From Bacillus sp. USDA818B3_A (lineage in GTDB: Bacteria > Bacillota > Bacilli > Bacillales > Cytobacillaceae), in assembly GCF_009928415.1 (NCBI RefSeq), contig NZ_JAABNN010000003.1, forward strand, positions 30,145-94,144: a stretch of DNA of 64,000 nt. Reading direction: 5' to 3'. Under the pieces are notes generated by a model. The model saw nothing but the letters and a program-made list of their open reading frames with translations. It was not told where the DNA came from and did not search any database. How positions within the stretch are numbered: position 1 is the stretch's first letter; each line of letters starts with the position of its first letter. The translations under genes were made by a program, and so were the position numbers. Of the stretch, positions 8,998 to 18,220 are shown one piece after another.

Positions 8998-9111
8998 TTA
9001 AAAACTCAATTAAAAAATTGCGTATTATACCATCAGTTATTGTATCAAATTCACATTTTATTATCAATAAAAACATTTTACATATTAAAACGCCTCGGAG
9101 GCGTTTTTTTT
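8998..9111 (+). ncRNA. Possible small RNA between helD and a membrane-protein gene
   Basis: On the plus strand an extended -10 element (TGTTATAAT, 8983-8991) is followed about 100 bases later by a compact hairpin (CGCCT-CGG-AGGCG) with seven Ts. No plus-strand ORF lies between. The T-run is on the plus side; the minus side has only four. An ACATAT/ATATGT inverted repeat sits just upstream at 8963-8978. The evidence is only promoter-like and terminator-like sequence. Confidence 0.25.
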
Positions 9112-9964
9112 ATTTTCTTATATTTATTCCTTTTGCCATATCAGCGTTTATCCACTTTCTATATATCCCATAAATATACACCGCTGCTGCCTTAATTAAG
9201 ATAAAGTTAAATAAGTTTATTTTTGTCTTTATTATTTTTACTTTATTAAAAATTTGTAATAAACAACCATCAAATAAAAGTATTCTAACTTTTGCCCAGC
9301 CACTATTCTCCTTTATTAAATTAAAGTAAGTAAATAATGAAATGGTTATTGAATATAACGGCGTGATAATAAAATGTTCCGTCCACCCATGGTATCTGCC
9401 CCACCCGGAACGGATTTTTCGCAAAAGAGCTAACAACAATAATATATTTGTTTCTGTTACCATAATCATTAGAAAGAATGAAATCTTACGGATTGCTACT
9501 TGTTTTTTGGCAATTAAATCATACCAGTAATCACTTATTAAGAAGTAAATCGGAAGCAGAAAAAAGGTATAAATTGTCCTCCACCAATTATGTTTATATA
9601 CACCTAGTCTTAAAAAAACAAGCTCAACTAGAGAAAAATAAATACCACCAAAAATTTTCTTCCCCCACCCTGCTTTTGTAATAGTTAAGTAAACAGCAGT
9701 AAACGGGATAAAAATGGATTGAGACAAGAACCCACCAATAACATTGTCCAAATCATTATTTTTTACTACTTTCGGTTTATATTTGTAAGATTTAAATAGA
9801 TTAAGGACAAAAAACTCTAATAAGTAGGCGAATCCCATCATCGATCCCAAGAGGATAGCTGTTGCTTTTTTATCCTTACTTTTATAAAAGCTTAAAACAA
9901 TGAGGAAAGAATGGATTACTAACAAGATCAAGAAAGGAACACTTTTTTTATTTATTATCCTCAT
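9110..9964 (-). CDS. Polytopic membrane protein of unknown function
   Basis: A 284-residue protein rich in Lys, Ile and Phe with about seven or eight hydrophobic segments (PFLILLVIHSFLIVLSF at the N-terminus, TAILLGSMMGFAYLLEF next, SQSIFIPFTAVYLTI, FFLLPIYFLIS, ILLLLALL). I recognise no catalytic motif; a HGWTEHFIITPLYS stretch near residue 195 could be functional. AT content looks higher than the neighbours. The start has only a weak GGACGG site. It could belong to the CBO0543-type membrane proteins of sporeformers, but I cannot show this. Confidence 0.7.
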   Translation of the reverse strand: MRIINKKSVPFLILLVIHSFLIVLSFYKSKDKKATAILLGSMMGFAYLLEFFVLNLFKSYKYKPKVVKNNDLDNVIGGFLSQSIFIPFTAVYLTITKAGWGKKIFGGIYFSLVELVFLRLGVYKHNWWRTIYTFFLLPIYFLISDYWYDLIAKKQVAIRKISFFLMIMVTETNILLLLALLRKIRSGWGRYHGWTEHFIITPLYSITISLFTYFNLIKENSGWAKVRILLFDGCLLQIFNKVKIIKTKINLFNFILIKAAAVYIYGIYRKWINADMAKGINIRK

Positions 9965-10320
9965 GAAATTCGACCGTCCTTAGCATTTCTTATTCACTAG
10001 TATTAGGAAAAAAACAGGAATTAATTAATAAATTTAATTACGATACTTTTGCTTACAAGAAGGTAAAGCTCTCCAGTTTGGAGAGCTTTTTTTGAATATT
10101 TTTTGAACTTATCCGAAATCCGCTGCTCAAATCCTTTCATTAAAATTCTCTGCTTTTTGATAAATTACCCTCTTATATTTAAATTTGCCGTCGAAGATCA
10201 AGTGGAATTTACAGATTATTAGAAAAAAAGCCGGTTTTTGCTGAAATGTTCCTATTGATATGTTTTAATTTTCAGAATAATATTTAATTTGCAACAAATC
10301 AATTTTAGGGGGGTTTAGCT
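9965..10320. other. Intergenic region before inhA
   Basis: It holds a plus-strand hairpin terminator at 10065-10093 and an AT-rich stretch that should contain the inhA promoter; no gene is visible. Confidence 0.5.
10065..10093 (+). terminator. Isolated plus-strand terminator
   Basis: AAAGCTCTCC-AGTTT-GGAGAGCTTT followed by Ts, with no plus-strand gene within 500 bases upstream. It could end an unannotated short RNA or protect inhA from read-through. Confidence 0.6.
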
Positions 10321-12714
10321 TTGAAGAAACTTTTTAAAACTGGTCTAACAACAGCAGTGATGGCTGGTACATTGTTCTCCGGGTTTCCCGGTAATTATGT
10401 AAGCAGCAGCAGTCTTACAAGTGGGGAATTACTACATAAAAGTACTAGTAATGTCTCACAGTCTTACGGCTCGCTTGACTTATCAGTAGTAAATAAAGAT
10501 AAATTGCTTGATTCATTAATTAAGCGCGGGGTGATACCGAAGGGTGCATCAACAGCTGAAAAAGAAAAAGCCTTACAAAAGTACTTAGTATTAAAAGGGC
10601 AGGAAGTAAATGCAAAAACTTCCGATCCTTTGGCGGCAAAAGTAAAAGCTGGGGATGCTGAAAAGCAACGCAAATTTAAGGATTTTACTAACGGGCTATT
10701 AAAAGGAAAAGGTAACAAATATGGCCAGTTAAAGGGTAATCCTGATCCTGTACAAGAAGGAACATCACCAGGTATCCAGAAAAAGGGAAAACTGTTAACT
10801 TTAATGGTAGAGTACTCAGATTTCCAACATAATAATATTAAGCCGGAGGAAACAGACAACTATTACTCTGATTACACACCTGAACATTATGAGGAAATGA
10901 TTTTTGGAAATAAGGGTGAGTATAAAGGTCCCAATGGTGATGATCAGGTTTCACAAAAACAATATTATGAAGAACAATCAGGTGGTACCTATACCATTGA
11001 TGGACAAGCTTTTGGTTGGTTGAAGGTTCCTGGTACGGCGGCCTATTATGGAGCGGATAAAGCATCGGGACATGACAACGTGACTCCAGGCGGTTCTAAA
11101 CAATTAGTTATTGACACTTACGCAGCTGCAAAAGCAGCAGGAATCCCTTTAAAAGATTATGACTTAGAAGATCCACATGACCTTGATGGCGACGGAAACT
11201 TCTGGGAACCAGATGGATTAGTAGACCATCTTCAAATTATTCATTCTGGTATGGGTCAGGAAGCTGGCGGCGGGTCCAAAGGAGATGATGCGATTTGGTC
11301 GCACCGTTCTGCAAAACTTGTTGATCCTGACGGCCTCGGTAATGGATTACCAGGATTCTATGATTATACTATGATGCCTGAAGACGGTGCTACTGGTGTA
11401 TTCGCACATGAGTATGGCCATGATCTAGGTCTTCCGGATGAATACGATACAGTCTACTCCGGTGCAGGAGAGGCAAATGAATATTGGTCGATTATGTCAA
11501 GCGGCTCTTGGGCAGGAAAGATTCCTGGTGCTGAACCAACTGGCTTCTCCCCTTGGGCTAAACAATACTTCCAATCTACACTAGGCGGTAAATGGACAGC
11601 CCCTGAAGTTGTTGAATGGAATGATGTTTCCACAAAAGGAACACAATTCTTACTTGATCAAGCCAATTCCCCACTTGGCCAAAACAATCAAGCCATCCGT
11701 GTGAATTTACCTGATAAGAAAACCCCTGTAAACACTCCAGCTACAGGAAGCTTTGAATACTGGGGCGGTCAAGCAGATGAGATGGATTCAAATATGGTTA
11801 CGGACGTTGATTTAACAGGAAAGACTTCAGCCACTTTAACATTTGATGCTTGGTATGATATTGAAGAACAGTGGGATTTTGCTTTTGCACAGGTTTCAGT
11901 CGATGGAGGAAAAACCTGGGAATCACTAGGAAACAACAATACTAGATCTGATGTGGTTGCAGAAGGTTATCCAACTATTCTAGGCTCTATGCCAGGCTTC
12001 ACAGGTAAGTCTGATGGATGGCAAGCCCAGTCCTTTGACCTATCTGATTATGCCGGTAAACAAATCAAACTTCGTCTCCGTTATGCAACAGATTGGGGTA
12101 CATCACTTGTCGGATTTTTTGCTGATAATATTAAAGTAGTAGCCGATGGAAAAACAATTTTAGATGATGGTGGAGAAACTGCCTCTTCTCCATTTACTTT
12201 AAACAAATTCACAAAGATGGATGGAAATAAACTTACAGACCACTATTATTTATTAGAATGGCGGAACCAAAAAGGCGTTGATGAAGGTCTTGCCCATATT
12301 AAACGTGGAAAATCCTTAATGAGCTATGATGGTGGTTTAGTTGTGTGGTATGTCGACGATAGCTATACAGATAACTGGACAGGCGACCACCCTGGGGATG
12401 GTTTCTTAGGGGTTGTTGATGCACACCTTGGATCAAGCATTAAATTAAGCACGGGTACTGAGGCAATATCCCGCTTCCAAGTCGCAGATGCTGCGTTTGG
12501 ATTAAACCCTACTTCGGGATTAGATATTACTTACCCGACTTACACAATTGATTTCCCTAGCCAGCCAGCTGTTTCACTATTTGATGACAATAAGTCTTTC
12601 GAAAATACGTTTTTACCTGATGCAGGCAGAAAGATTCCGCACTACGGACTGAAGGTACGTGTAAATGGACAAGCCAAAGATAAATCCGTTGGTTCCATCG
12701 TCATCTACAAATAA
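10321..12714 (+). CDS. inhA: Immune inhibitor A, secreted M6 metalloprotease
   Basis: A 797-residue secreted zinc protease of peptidase family M6, the length of B. thuringiensis/B. cereus InhA, which degrades antibacterial peptides and other host proteins. The N-terminus is a Sec signal peptide (KKLFKTGLTTAVMAGTLFS). The propeptide is followed by the catalytic domain from about residue 155, with the zinc motif HEYGHDLGLPD at 363-373. The C-terminal half contains jelly-roll and VEG-type domains (FDAWYDIEEQWDFAFAQVS, LRLRYATDWGTSLVGFFADN). The start is TTG behind AGGGGGG. A LDGDGNFWEPDGLVDH stretch may bind calcium. Transcribed alone. Confidence 0.95.
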   Translation: MKKLFKTGLTTAVMAGTLFSGFPGNYVSSSSLTSGELLHKSTSNVSQSYGSLDLSVVNKDKLLDSLIKRGVIPKGASTAEKEKALQKYLVLKGQEVNAKTSDPLAAKVKAGDAEKQRKFKDFTNGLLKGKGNKYGQLKGNPDPVQEGTSPGIQKKGKLLTLMVEYSDFQHNNIKPEETDNYYSDYTPEHYEEMIFGNKGEYKGPNGDDQVSQKQYYEEQSGGTYTIDGQAFGWLKVPGTAAYYGADKASGHDNVTPGGSKQLVIDTYAAAKAAGIPLKDYDLEDPHDLDGDGNFWEPDGLVDHLQIIHSGMGQEAGGGSKGDDAIWSHRSAKLVDPDGLGNGLPGFYDYTMMPEDGATGVFAHEYGHDLGLPDEYDTVYSGAGEANEYWSIMSSGSWAGKIPGAEPTGFSPWAKQYFQSTLGGKWTAPEVVEWNDVSTKGTQFLLDQANSPLGQNNQAIRVNLPDKKTPVNTPATGSFEYWGGQADEMDSNMVTDVDLTGKTSATLTFDAWYDIEEQWDFAFAQVSVDGGKTWESLGNNNTRSDVVAEGYPTILGSMPGFTGKSDGWQAQSFDLSDYAGKQIKLRLRYATDWGTSLVGFFADNIKVVADGKTILDDGGETASSPFTLNKFTKMDGNKLTDHYYLLEWRNQKGVDEGLAHIKRGKSLMSYDGGLVVWYVDDSYTDNWTGDHPGDGFLGVVDAHLGSSIKLSTGTEAISRFQVADAAFGLNPTSGLDITYPTYTIDFPSQPAVSLFDDNKSFENTFLPDAGRKIPHYGLKVRVNGQAKDKSVGSIVIYK

Positions 12715-12754
12715 AAAAGTAATACCACTCCTTTTTTGGGAGTGGTATTTTTTA
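12715..12754. terminator. Bidirectional terminator, inhA / ykuD
   Basis: AATACCACTCC-cttttt-GGGAGTGGTATT hairpin with A-run and T-run on its sides, between convergent genes. Confidence 0.88.
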
Positions 12755-13240
12755 TGGACGTATAGTCACACGGGTTCCATTAGGAACCATCCCCGCCAGC
12801 TGTAGCACATCCCGATTATACATTCTTATACAACCATGGGACACCGATTTACCAATCGAACTTGGATCATTCGTTCCATGGATTCCGTACCCTTGTTTTG
12901 ACAGCGAGAGCCATAATACTCCGAATGGACCTCCAGGGTTATATTGTCGATTCACGATGACAAAATCACCTACTGGCGTTTGCGTTAGCATCTTCCCCAC
13001 AGCAATAGGAAAAATTTTGACTAACTTTCCATTGTGATTTAATGTAAGTCTTTTTTTTCCCACTGATACTTGAATCGAATAGGGTATGGTACTTGGCTCA
13101 GGCAGACCTGGAATTTGAATTTTTTGTCCCACATACAAATGCCCGATACCCGGATTTGCTGCATAAAGACGTCTGAGGCTCACTCGATAGTTAGCTGAAA
13201 TCGTTCCAAGTGTTTCACCGGGTTGAACGGTATGAATCAT
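12752..13240 (-). CDS. ykuD: L,D-transpeptidase YkuD with LysM domain
   Basis: A 162-residue cell-wall enzyme, close to the 164 residues of B. subtilis YkuD, a spore-coat-associated L,D-transpeptidase that crosslinks or modifies peptidoglycan stem peptides. Residues about 1-47 are a LysM fold ([20 protein letters not shown] ... VGQKIQIPG). The YkuD domain follows, with catalytic signature [10 protein letters not shown] ... SHGCIRM, where Cys is the nucleophile. There is no signal peptide, as in B. subtilis. The ATG at 13240 follows AGGAAGGTGGG; the frame is open further upstream to 13297 but lacks a ribosome site. Confidence 0.93.
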   Translation of the reverse strand: MIHTVQPGETLGTISANYRVSLRRLYAANPGIGHLYVGQKIQIPGLPEPSTIPYSIQVSVGKKRLTLNHNGKLVKIFPIAVGKMLTQTPVGDFVIVNRQYNPGGPFGVLWLSLSKQGYGIHGTNDPSSIGKSVSHGCIRMYNRDVLQLAGMVPNGTRVTIRP

Positions 13241-13305
13241 ACTATCCCACCTTCCTGTGTTAGCATATTCATATACAATTTTTTGGTTGACTGTCATACA
13301 GAAGA

Positions 13306-14817
13306 TTAATGAAATCTAAAAAATGGCATCATATCTTCCCGAAGGTGGTGAACATAAAAATAGTCATTACTGGACCGGTCATACACATAGTCCTGTTCCC
13401 AATCATCAATATTCTCAATAATTTCCCTAATCGCACGAATAAAAATTAATATTTCTTCATCTGTCATAATCGGATGGATTGAAAAACGTACCCAGCCAGG
13501 TTTCACATCCATTTTCCCTTGATTTATCTCATTAAAAATTTGTTTAGAAAGGTTCTTATCAATATTTAATAGATAATGGCCATAAGTGCCGGCACATGAA
13601 CACCCTCCCCTTACCTGAATACCATACCGGTCATTGAGAAGACGAACAACTAAGTTATAATGAATATTTTTAATATTAAACGAAACAATGCCCATTCGAT
13701 TTTTCATGTTTCCAGCTAATATTTGGACCTCTGAAAACTTTTCCAAATGGAAAAATAAAAGGTCCAGCAGCTCCTTTTCTCGTTGTAAGATATTTTGAAT
13801 ACCCATCTTACTTTTCAAATTTAAACAAAGTGCAATCCTTATCGACTGGAGAATTCCAGGAGTCCCCCCGTCTTCCCGCAGCTCCAAGTCATCGAAATAT
13901 TGGTGCTCACCCCATGGATTAGTCCATAACACGGTTCCGCCTCCGGGATGGTCTGGAATTTTATTTGTATATATTCTTGAATCAAATACTAATACTCCAC
14001 TTGTTCCAGGACCCCCTAAAAATTTATGCGGTGAAAAAAATATCGCATCCAGTTTCTCAAGCGGATCTTCCGGATGCATATTGATCTCGATATAGGGTGC
14101 AGATGCAGCAAAATCAACAAAACAAATTCCGCCATGTTGGTGCATGATTTTAGCAAGCTTGTGATAAGGAGTTTGAATACCTGTTACATTTGAACATGCT
14201 GTAAAGGAACCAATTTTCAGGGGTCGATCCCTAAAAATAAGGAGCAGTTGTTCTAAATGGTTAAGGTCCACCCTACCTTCCTTGTCTGGGTTGACCATTA
14301 CGACCTCCCCGAGTGTTTCGAGCCAGGATGTTTGGTTTGAATGATGTTCCATATGGGTGATAAAAATAACCGGTCTTTCACTTTGTGAAAGTTGGACACG
14401 ATTTTTCCACTTTTCTGGTACTCTAAGCCCTAAGATCCGCTGCAGCTTATTAACGACAGAGGTCATCCCAAAACCATCAAGGATGACGACATCATGTTTG
14501 TCTGCGTTTACATGTTCTTTAATTATTTTTTTTGACTGCTTATATAATCCGGTCATCTTCAAACTAGTAATATTCGATTCTGTATGGGTATTGGCCATAA
14601 AAGGTCCAATTTCCTTTATAATCTTCTGTTCAATCGGCTGGTATAATCGTCCGCTTGCTGTCCAGTCGGCATAAATGATGTTCTTTTTACCATAAGGAGT
14701 ATCAAATTCCTGGTTCATCCCAATCACATGTGAGCGGAATGGTTGAAAATATTCTTCAAGACTTTCCGGTATCCGAAACGTTTTACTTCCAATGTTGGCC
14801 GTGATCAATTGTTCCAC
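13306..14817 (-). CDS. Class V aminotransferase (cysteine desulfurase-like)
   Basis: A 503-residue PLP enzyme of fold type I. The PLP lysine is in [25 protein letters not shown] and [11 protein letters not shown] give the SufS/Csd-like phosphate- and PLP-contacting regions (the latter with the PLP-binding Asp). [16 protein letters not shown] near residue 400 carries a cysteine pair where desulfurases have the sulfur-accepting Cys, so cysteine desulfurase or selenocysteine lyase activity is possible. It is about 90 residues longer than SufS. No SufU or NifU partner is adjacent. The GTG at 14817 sits one base after GAGGT; a TTG three codons in is an alternative start. Confidence 0.85.
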   Translation of the reverse strand: MEQLITANIGSKTFRIPESLEEYFQPFRSHVIGMNQEFDTPYGKKNIIYADWTASGRLYQPIEQKIIKEIGPFMANTHTESNITSLKMTGLYKQSKKIIKEHVNADKHDVVILDGFGMTSVVNKLQRILGLRVPEKWKNRVQLSQSERPVIFITHMEHHSNQTSWLETLGEVVMVNPDKEGRVDLNHLEQLLLIFRDRPLKIGSFTACSNVTGIQTPYHKLAKIMHQHGGICFVDFAASAPYIEINMHPEDPLEKLDAIFFSPHKFLGGPGTSGVLVFDSRIYTNKIPDHPGGGTVLWTNPWGEHQYFDDLELREDGGTPGILQSIRIALCLNLKSKMGIQNILQREKELLDLLFFHLEKFSEVQILAGNMKNRMGIVSFNIKNIHYNLVVRLLNDRYGIQVRGGCSCAGTYGHYLLNIDKNLSKQIFNEINQGKMDVKPGWVRFSIHPIMTDEEILIFIRAIREIIENIDDWEQDYVYDRSSNDYFYVHHLREDMMPFFRFH

Positions 14818-14933
14818 ACCTCACATTTTTATTCTGTATTCAATATATGCAAGGCTGTTTTACACCGTTTATTTGTTTTTAAAACAAGAGAAAATGAACG
14901 AACGCGGGCATTGTTTTTTGGTAATAACAAAAA

Positions 14934-14960
14934 CACCCAATCGACTGAACGATTGGGCTG
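14934..14960 (-). terminator. Terminator after the 115-aa gene
   Basis: CCCAATCG-ttcagt-CGATTGGG on the minus strand followed by TGTTTTTGTT. Confidence 0.75.
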
Positions 14961-14969
14961 ATTAATTAA

Positions 14970-15317
14970 TTAGTACGTAGTAATCTTGGCAGTTTCCTTT
15001 TTGGTTACCTCATCGATTTTTTGAATAAACATTTGAAAGACTCTTCTTTTTTCTTCCAAATCTTTTATGTTCTCTTTGAGTTCGTTATAGTTTTCTTCAA
15101 AAGGTTTATGATACATTTCGCGGATTTTTTCAATAATCTCCTCATTTACTGTTGATTGGATCACCTGTTTAGTTATTCCATACTTATAGGAATAAACCTT
15201 TAATTCTTGTGCCACCTCATCATATTCTTTAGCAATTTCAGCTAAAACTAAGGATATATCATCCTTCCATTCATCAAGTGATTTTTGTAAGTATGATTTT
15301 GCCAATGTTTCTTCCAT
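14970..15317 (-). CDS. Hypothetical helical protein, 115 aa
   Basis: A 115-residue, highly charged protein predicted to be nearly all helix. Residues about 35-110 show heptad-like spacing (NEEIIEKIREMYHKPFEENYNELKE, followed by IKDLEEKRRVFQMF), consistent with a coiled coil. There is no signal peptide or membrane segment. GGGTG precedes the ATG, and a terminator follows the stop, so it is likely a real single-gene unit. I do not recognise a family. Confidence 0.6.
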   Translation of the reverse strand: MEETLAKSYLQKSLDEWKDDISLVLAEIAKEYDEVAQELKVYSYKYGITKQVIQSTVNEEIIEKIREMYHKPFEENYNELKENIKDLEEKRRVFQMFIQKIDEVTKKETAKITTY

Positions 15318-15423
15318 AAGACACCCGCCCTAACAATTCGACTATATTTTCTTTATTATAGCGAGTTTTGATTACACACAAGTTTCTCCTTGTTTACAAT
15401 GTAGTTTCATCCTCAGTTTTTAG

Positions 15424-16248
15424 CTAGCCAAAGGAGGGTTTGCGCAAGGAGCAATGAACACTTTCGGCCTGAAGTTCGGGAGCGAACTCAGCTAATTTTT
15501 TAATAAAATAACAAGTTTCAGGGAAATGGTGTTCAAGGAATCTGAGCGTTGTTTTATTTAATAGTCTATCTCCTTTATATTTATCTACCACAGAACGGAT
15601 ATATAGATTCATTTCAATTACTGTTCTTCCTACATCCAAAGCCAGTTCTTTTTGACGCGGAAACCCCTGTTCAGTAAATCGTAAAAAACCTTTTATATGA
15701 TGATTTTGCAATATGAACATATTAAACCTCTGTGCATATAAATCTGTTTGTCTTTCAACTGTTAATTCAATCGGATCGACCAGATTCCTAAGTAAGATAA
15801 TATGACCAAGCTGATCCTCCAGCCATAAATCCAACAGTTGATCCAGCCTAAGCGGCACTGCCTGCTGACCATTAACAAGGTAAGATAAGATCCGTAAATA
15901 TTCCTGGTTTTCATTGAGTGTGCCATTCAAATAGGTTGGTGAAAGGTTCAGGTTTATTTCGTTCTTAATTCTTAAATTCTGCAATCGACCTTCAAAACGG
16001 AAGTATTCGTAGGCAGTTGAATAGGCTTGTTTAGCAAATTCGATCATTTCATTCGTAGAATAACTTAATTCTGAATCTAGTTGTTTAAGACGGTCCAATA
16101 TTCTTTGGAAGGATTGATTAAACCCTTCGGCAATTGATATTTCATTCCTCTCTGTTACGGAAAGGTGGTCTCGTACAAAAATAGCATGATCCTGAAGAAT
16201 TTCAAGCCAAAATAAGTGCTCCTCCCAAAGATTGATGGTACCTGACAT
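15424..16248 (-). CDS. DUF2935 domain protein
   Basis: A 274-residue protein made of two related four-helix segments typical of DUF2935. Each begins with a WEEH/WLEDQ-type metal-ligand-like pattern: INLWEEHLFWLEILQDHAIF at the N-terminus and LLDLWLEDQLGHIILLRNL at about residue 140. The E..H and H..H spacings suggest a metal-binding ferritin-like bundle, but this is an inference. The ATG at 16248 was chosen because a seven-G ribosome site precedes it; the frame extends to 16338 without one. It follows the deacetylase gene by about 108 bases on the same strand and could share its transcript. Function unknown. Confidence 0.85.
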   Translation of the reverse strand: MSGTINLWEEHLFWLEILQDHAIFVRDHLSVTERNEISIAEGFNQSFQRILDRLKQLDSELSYSTNEMIEFAKQAYSTAYEYFRFEGRLQNLRIKNEINLNLSPTYLNGTLNENQEYLRILSYLVNGQQAVPLRLDQLLDLWLEDQLGHIILLRNLVDPIELTVERQTDLYAQRFNMFILQNHHIKGFLRFTEQGFPRQKELALDVGRTVIEMNLYIRSVVDKYKGDRLLNKTTLRFLEHHFPETCYFIKKLAEFAPELQAESVHCSLRKPSFG

Positions 16249-16356
16249 CCCAATCCCCCCTCTATAAGAGGATATTCGCACCGAACTAAAATAGAAATCT
16301 TTATAGATTTTTTCAACATCAAAAACAGCTGCCTCCACATCAACCAGCTATTACTA

Positions 16357-17091
16357 TTAATTGACTTCGACTATTTTGGCAAACTCATCGATGGAAGTAG
16401 AATACTTAACATAGGTACGAGGGAGCAAATATTGTTCATCCCTTATCCCGGTTGAAACAAAGGGTCCAGGTGTAGTCGTTAGTCCGAACAGATAATACTT
16501 TTTTGTCTCTGCAATTACTTCCCGATTAGTGTTTCCATATGGGTAAGCAAGAGCGATGACCTGTCTTCCTGTTATCCGCTTTATTTTGTCTTGAGAATTC
16601 TTTAGTTCGTAACTCAAATCAGCCGATTTAGTTAAATCAGGATGGGTCGCCGTATGCGACTGAATCGAAATGAGCCCTGAGTCAGACATTTGTTTAATTT
16701 CCTCACTTGAAAGTCGATTTTTTCTGCCAATGAAGTCAGAAATGACAAATATCGTTCCTTTCGGTTTAAACGACCTAGTCTGTAGTTTTTGAAAAATCGA
16801 AAACACCGTTAAATTGTTCTTGTAGCCATCATCAAAAGTAATAAATATGGGCTTTTTTACCTTGCTTACTTCCTGCCATTGTTCAAATGTTAATAACGTA
16901 AAACCGTGTTCTCGTAAATATATCATTTGATTTTCAAAGTTTTCCGGAGTCACATAAAGCTCCTTGGAACCAGTACCCGAATAGTCCGCAATCGAATGAT
17001 AAATAAGCATCGGTACCCTCTCTTCGGCACTTACCATATTTGGGAGAGGCAAAACGGCAAAACCTATCCACAAAATAAGAAGTCTAATCAT
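16357..17091 (-). CDS. Secreted polysaccharide deacetylase (NodB domain)
   Basis: A 244-residue carbohydrate esterase family 4 protein with a cleavable signal peptide (IRLLILWIGFAVLPL ... VSAEE). The NodB motifs are FITFDDGY (motif 1, catalytic base Asp and metal Asp) and SHTATHPDL (motif 2, H-x3-H metal ligands); AYPYGN is motif 3. It probably removes N-acetyl groups from peptidoglycan or another wall glycan, acting outside the membrane. GGGGAGG lies before the ATG. The length is that of minimal enzymes such as PdaB/IcaB-type, so the exact substrate cannot be set. Confidence 0.9.
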   Translation of the reverse strand: MIRLLILWIGFAVLPLPNMVSAEERVPMLIYHSIADYSGTGSKELYVTPENFENQMIYLREHGFTLLTFEQWQEVSKVKKPIFITFDDGYKNNLTVFSIFQKLQTRSFKPKGTIFVISDFIGRKNRLSSEEIKQMSDSGLISIQSHTATHPDLTKSADLSYELKNSQDKIKRITGRQVIALAYPYGNTNREVIAETKKYYLFGLTTTPGPFVSTGIRDEQYLLPRTYVKYSTSIDEFAKIVEVN

Positions 17092-17234
17092 CTATATTCC
17101 TCCCCTTTTTCATATTTAAAAGATTCTAGATTACTTTTTCCCATTGCCTATTTAGACATACGGTAAAGGAAGGATGATTTCCCATTTCAAAAAGTGGTAA
17201 ACTATTCATAACTATGAAAAAAAGGAGCAGCACG

Positions 17235-18023
17235 ATGACAAAGTACGAAGTATTATTCTTAGATATTGACGGGACACTCGTCACACCAGATAACAAAATT
17301 CAAGAGTCAACAAAATCAGCTGTTGCCCAGGTTCAAGCCAAGGGAATCGAAGTCTTTTTAGCAACCGGAAGACCGCTGCATGAAATCCACGATTTAGCAT
17401 CACAATTAAACATCCGATCTTTTATCGGATATAACGGAGCCTATGCGATTTATAAAGGGAAAGATATCTTTCAGGAACCGATTGAAAAGTCCATTGTAAA
17501 ACGTTACATCGACATTGCTCATCATCACAGCCATGATGCGGTTTTTTATACAGATAAAGAAAATCTATTTACAGACCTTGATGCCTCGTTGATCCAAAAT
17601 TTTATTAACGTTTTCAACTTCCGTAATAATAAAATTTATACCCCAGAGGTGAATCAGGAAATTTTAGGAATAACCATGATTAATCTAAAACCCGAGGATG
17701 TATCTCTTTATGAAAGTGAGCATGGGATCCATTTATCCCAAGTGAATGTTGAAGGACTGAGATCCTGCTATGATGTCATCAGAAATAAAATCCATAAGGG
17801 CTATGGGATTGAAATGTTATTAAAACACCTTGACATAAAAAAAGAACAATCAATCGCCTTTGGGGATGGGATGAATGATAAGGAAATGCTCCAGGCTGTT
17901 GGGGAAAGTTTCGCGATGGGGAACGGGCATCCTGATATTTTCCAATTTGCTAAATATAAAACAACAGAAGTTACAAACTCGGGCATATTTAATGGATTAA
18001 AAATGCTCGGTTTAGTTGAATAA
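17235..18023 (+). CDS. Cof-type HAD family phosphatase
   Basis: A 262-residue haloacid dehalogenase-type hydrolase of class IIB. Motif I is FLDIDGTLVT (nucleophile Asp and acid/base Asp), motif II is FLATGR, the conserved Lys lies before FGDGMNDKEML, which is motif III/IV with the magnesium ligands. A C2-type cap (residues about 80-185) gives sugar-phosphate or flavin-precursor phosphatase activity in relatives, but the substrate here is open. AAAGGAG precedes the ATG at 17235; the earlier in-frame ATG lacks a site. It ends at a strong terminator. Confidence 0.92.
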   Translation: MTKYEVLFLDIDGTLVTPDNKIQESTKSAVAQVQAKGIEVFLATGRPLHEIHDLASQLNIRSFIGYNGAYAIYKGKDIFQEPIEKSIVKRYIDIAHHHSHDAVFYTDKENLFTDLDASLIQNFINVFNFRNNKIYTPEVNQEILGITMINLKPEDVSLYESEHGIHLSQVNVEGLRSCYDVIRNKIHKGYGIEMLLKHLDIKKEQSIAFGDGMNDKEMLQAVGESFAMGNGHPDIFQFAKYKTTEVTNSGIFNGLKMLGLVE

Positions 18024-18026
18024 ACC

Positions 18027-18068
18027 AAAAAGTGCAGGATTTCATTATAAAATCCTGCACTTTTTTTA
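18027..18068 (+). terminator. Terminator of the HAD phosphatase gene
   Basis: AAAAAGTGCAGGATT ... AATCCTGCACTTTTT, 15-bp stem with following T-run. Confidence 0.9.
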
Positions 18069-18220
18069 TGCCTCATTTTGCAAAAAATTGTTGGTATTTC
18101 GTGATTTCGGTCTTGTTTTGAGAGCTTTTGTCAAGCGGCAGGAAAAGTATATACCCTATGGTGAATATCTAGTAAATGACAAAAAAATTTCCTATATAAA
18201 TAGAGAGAGGAATGGATTTT

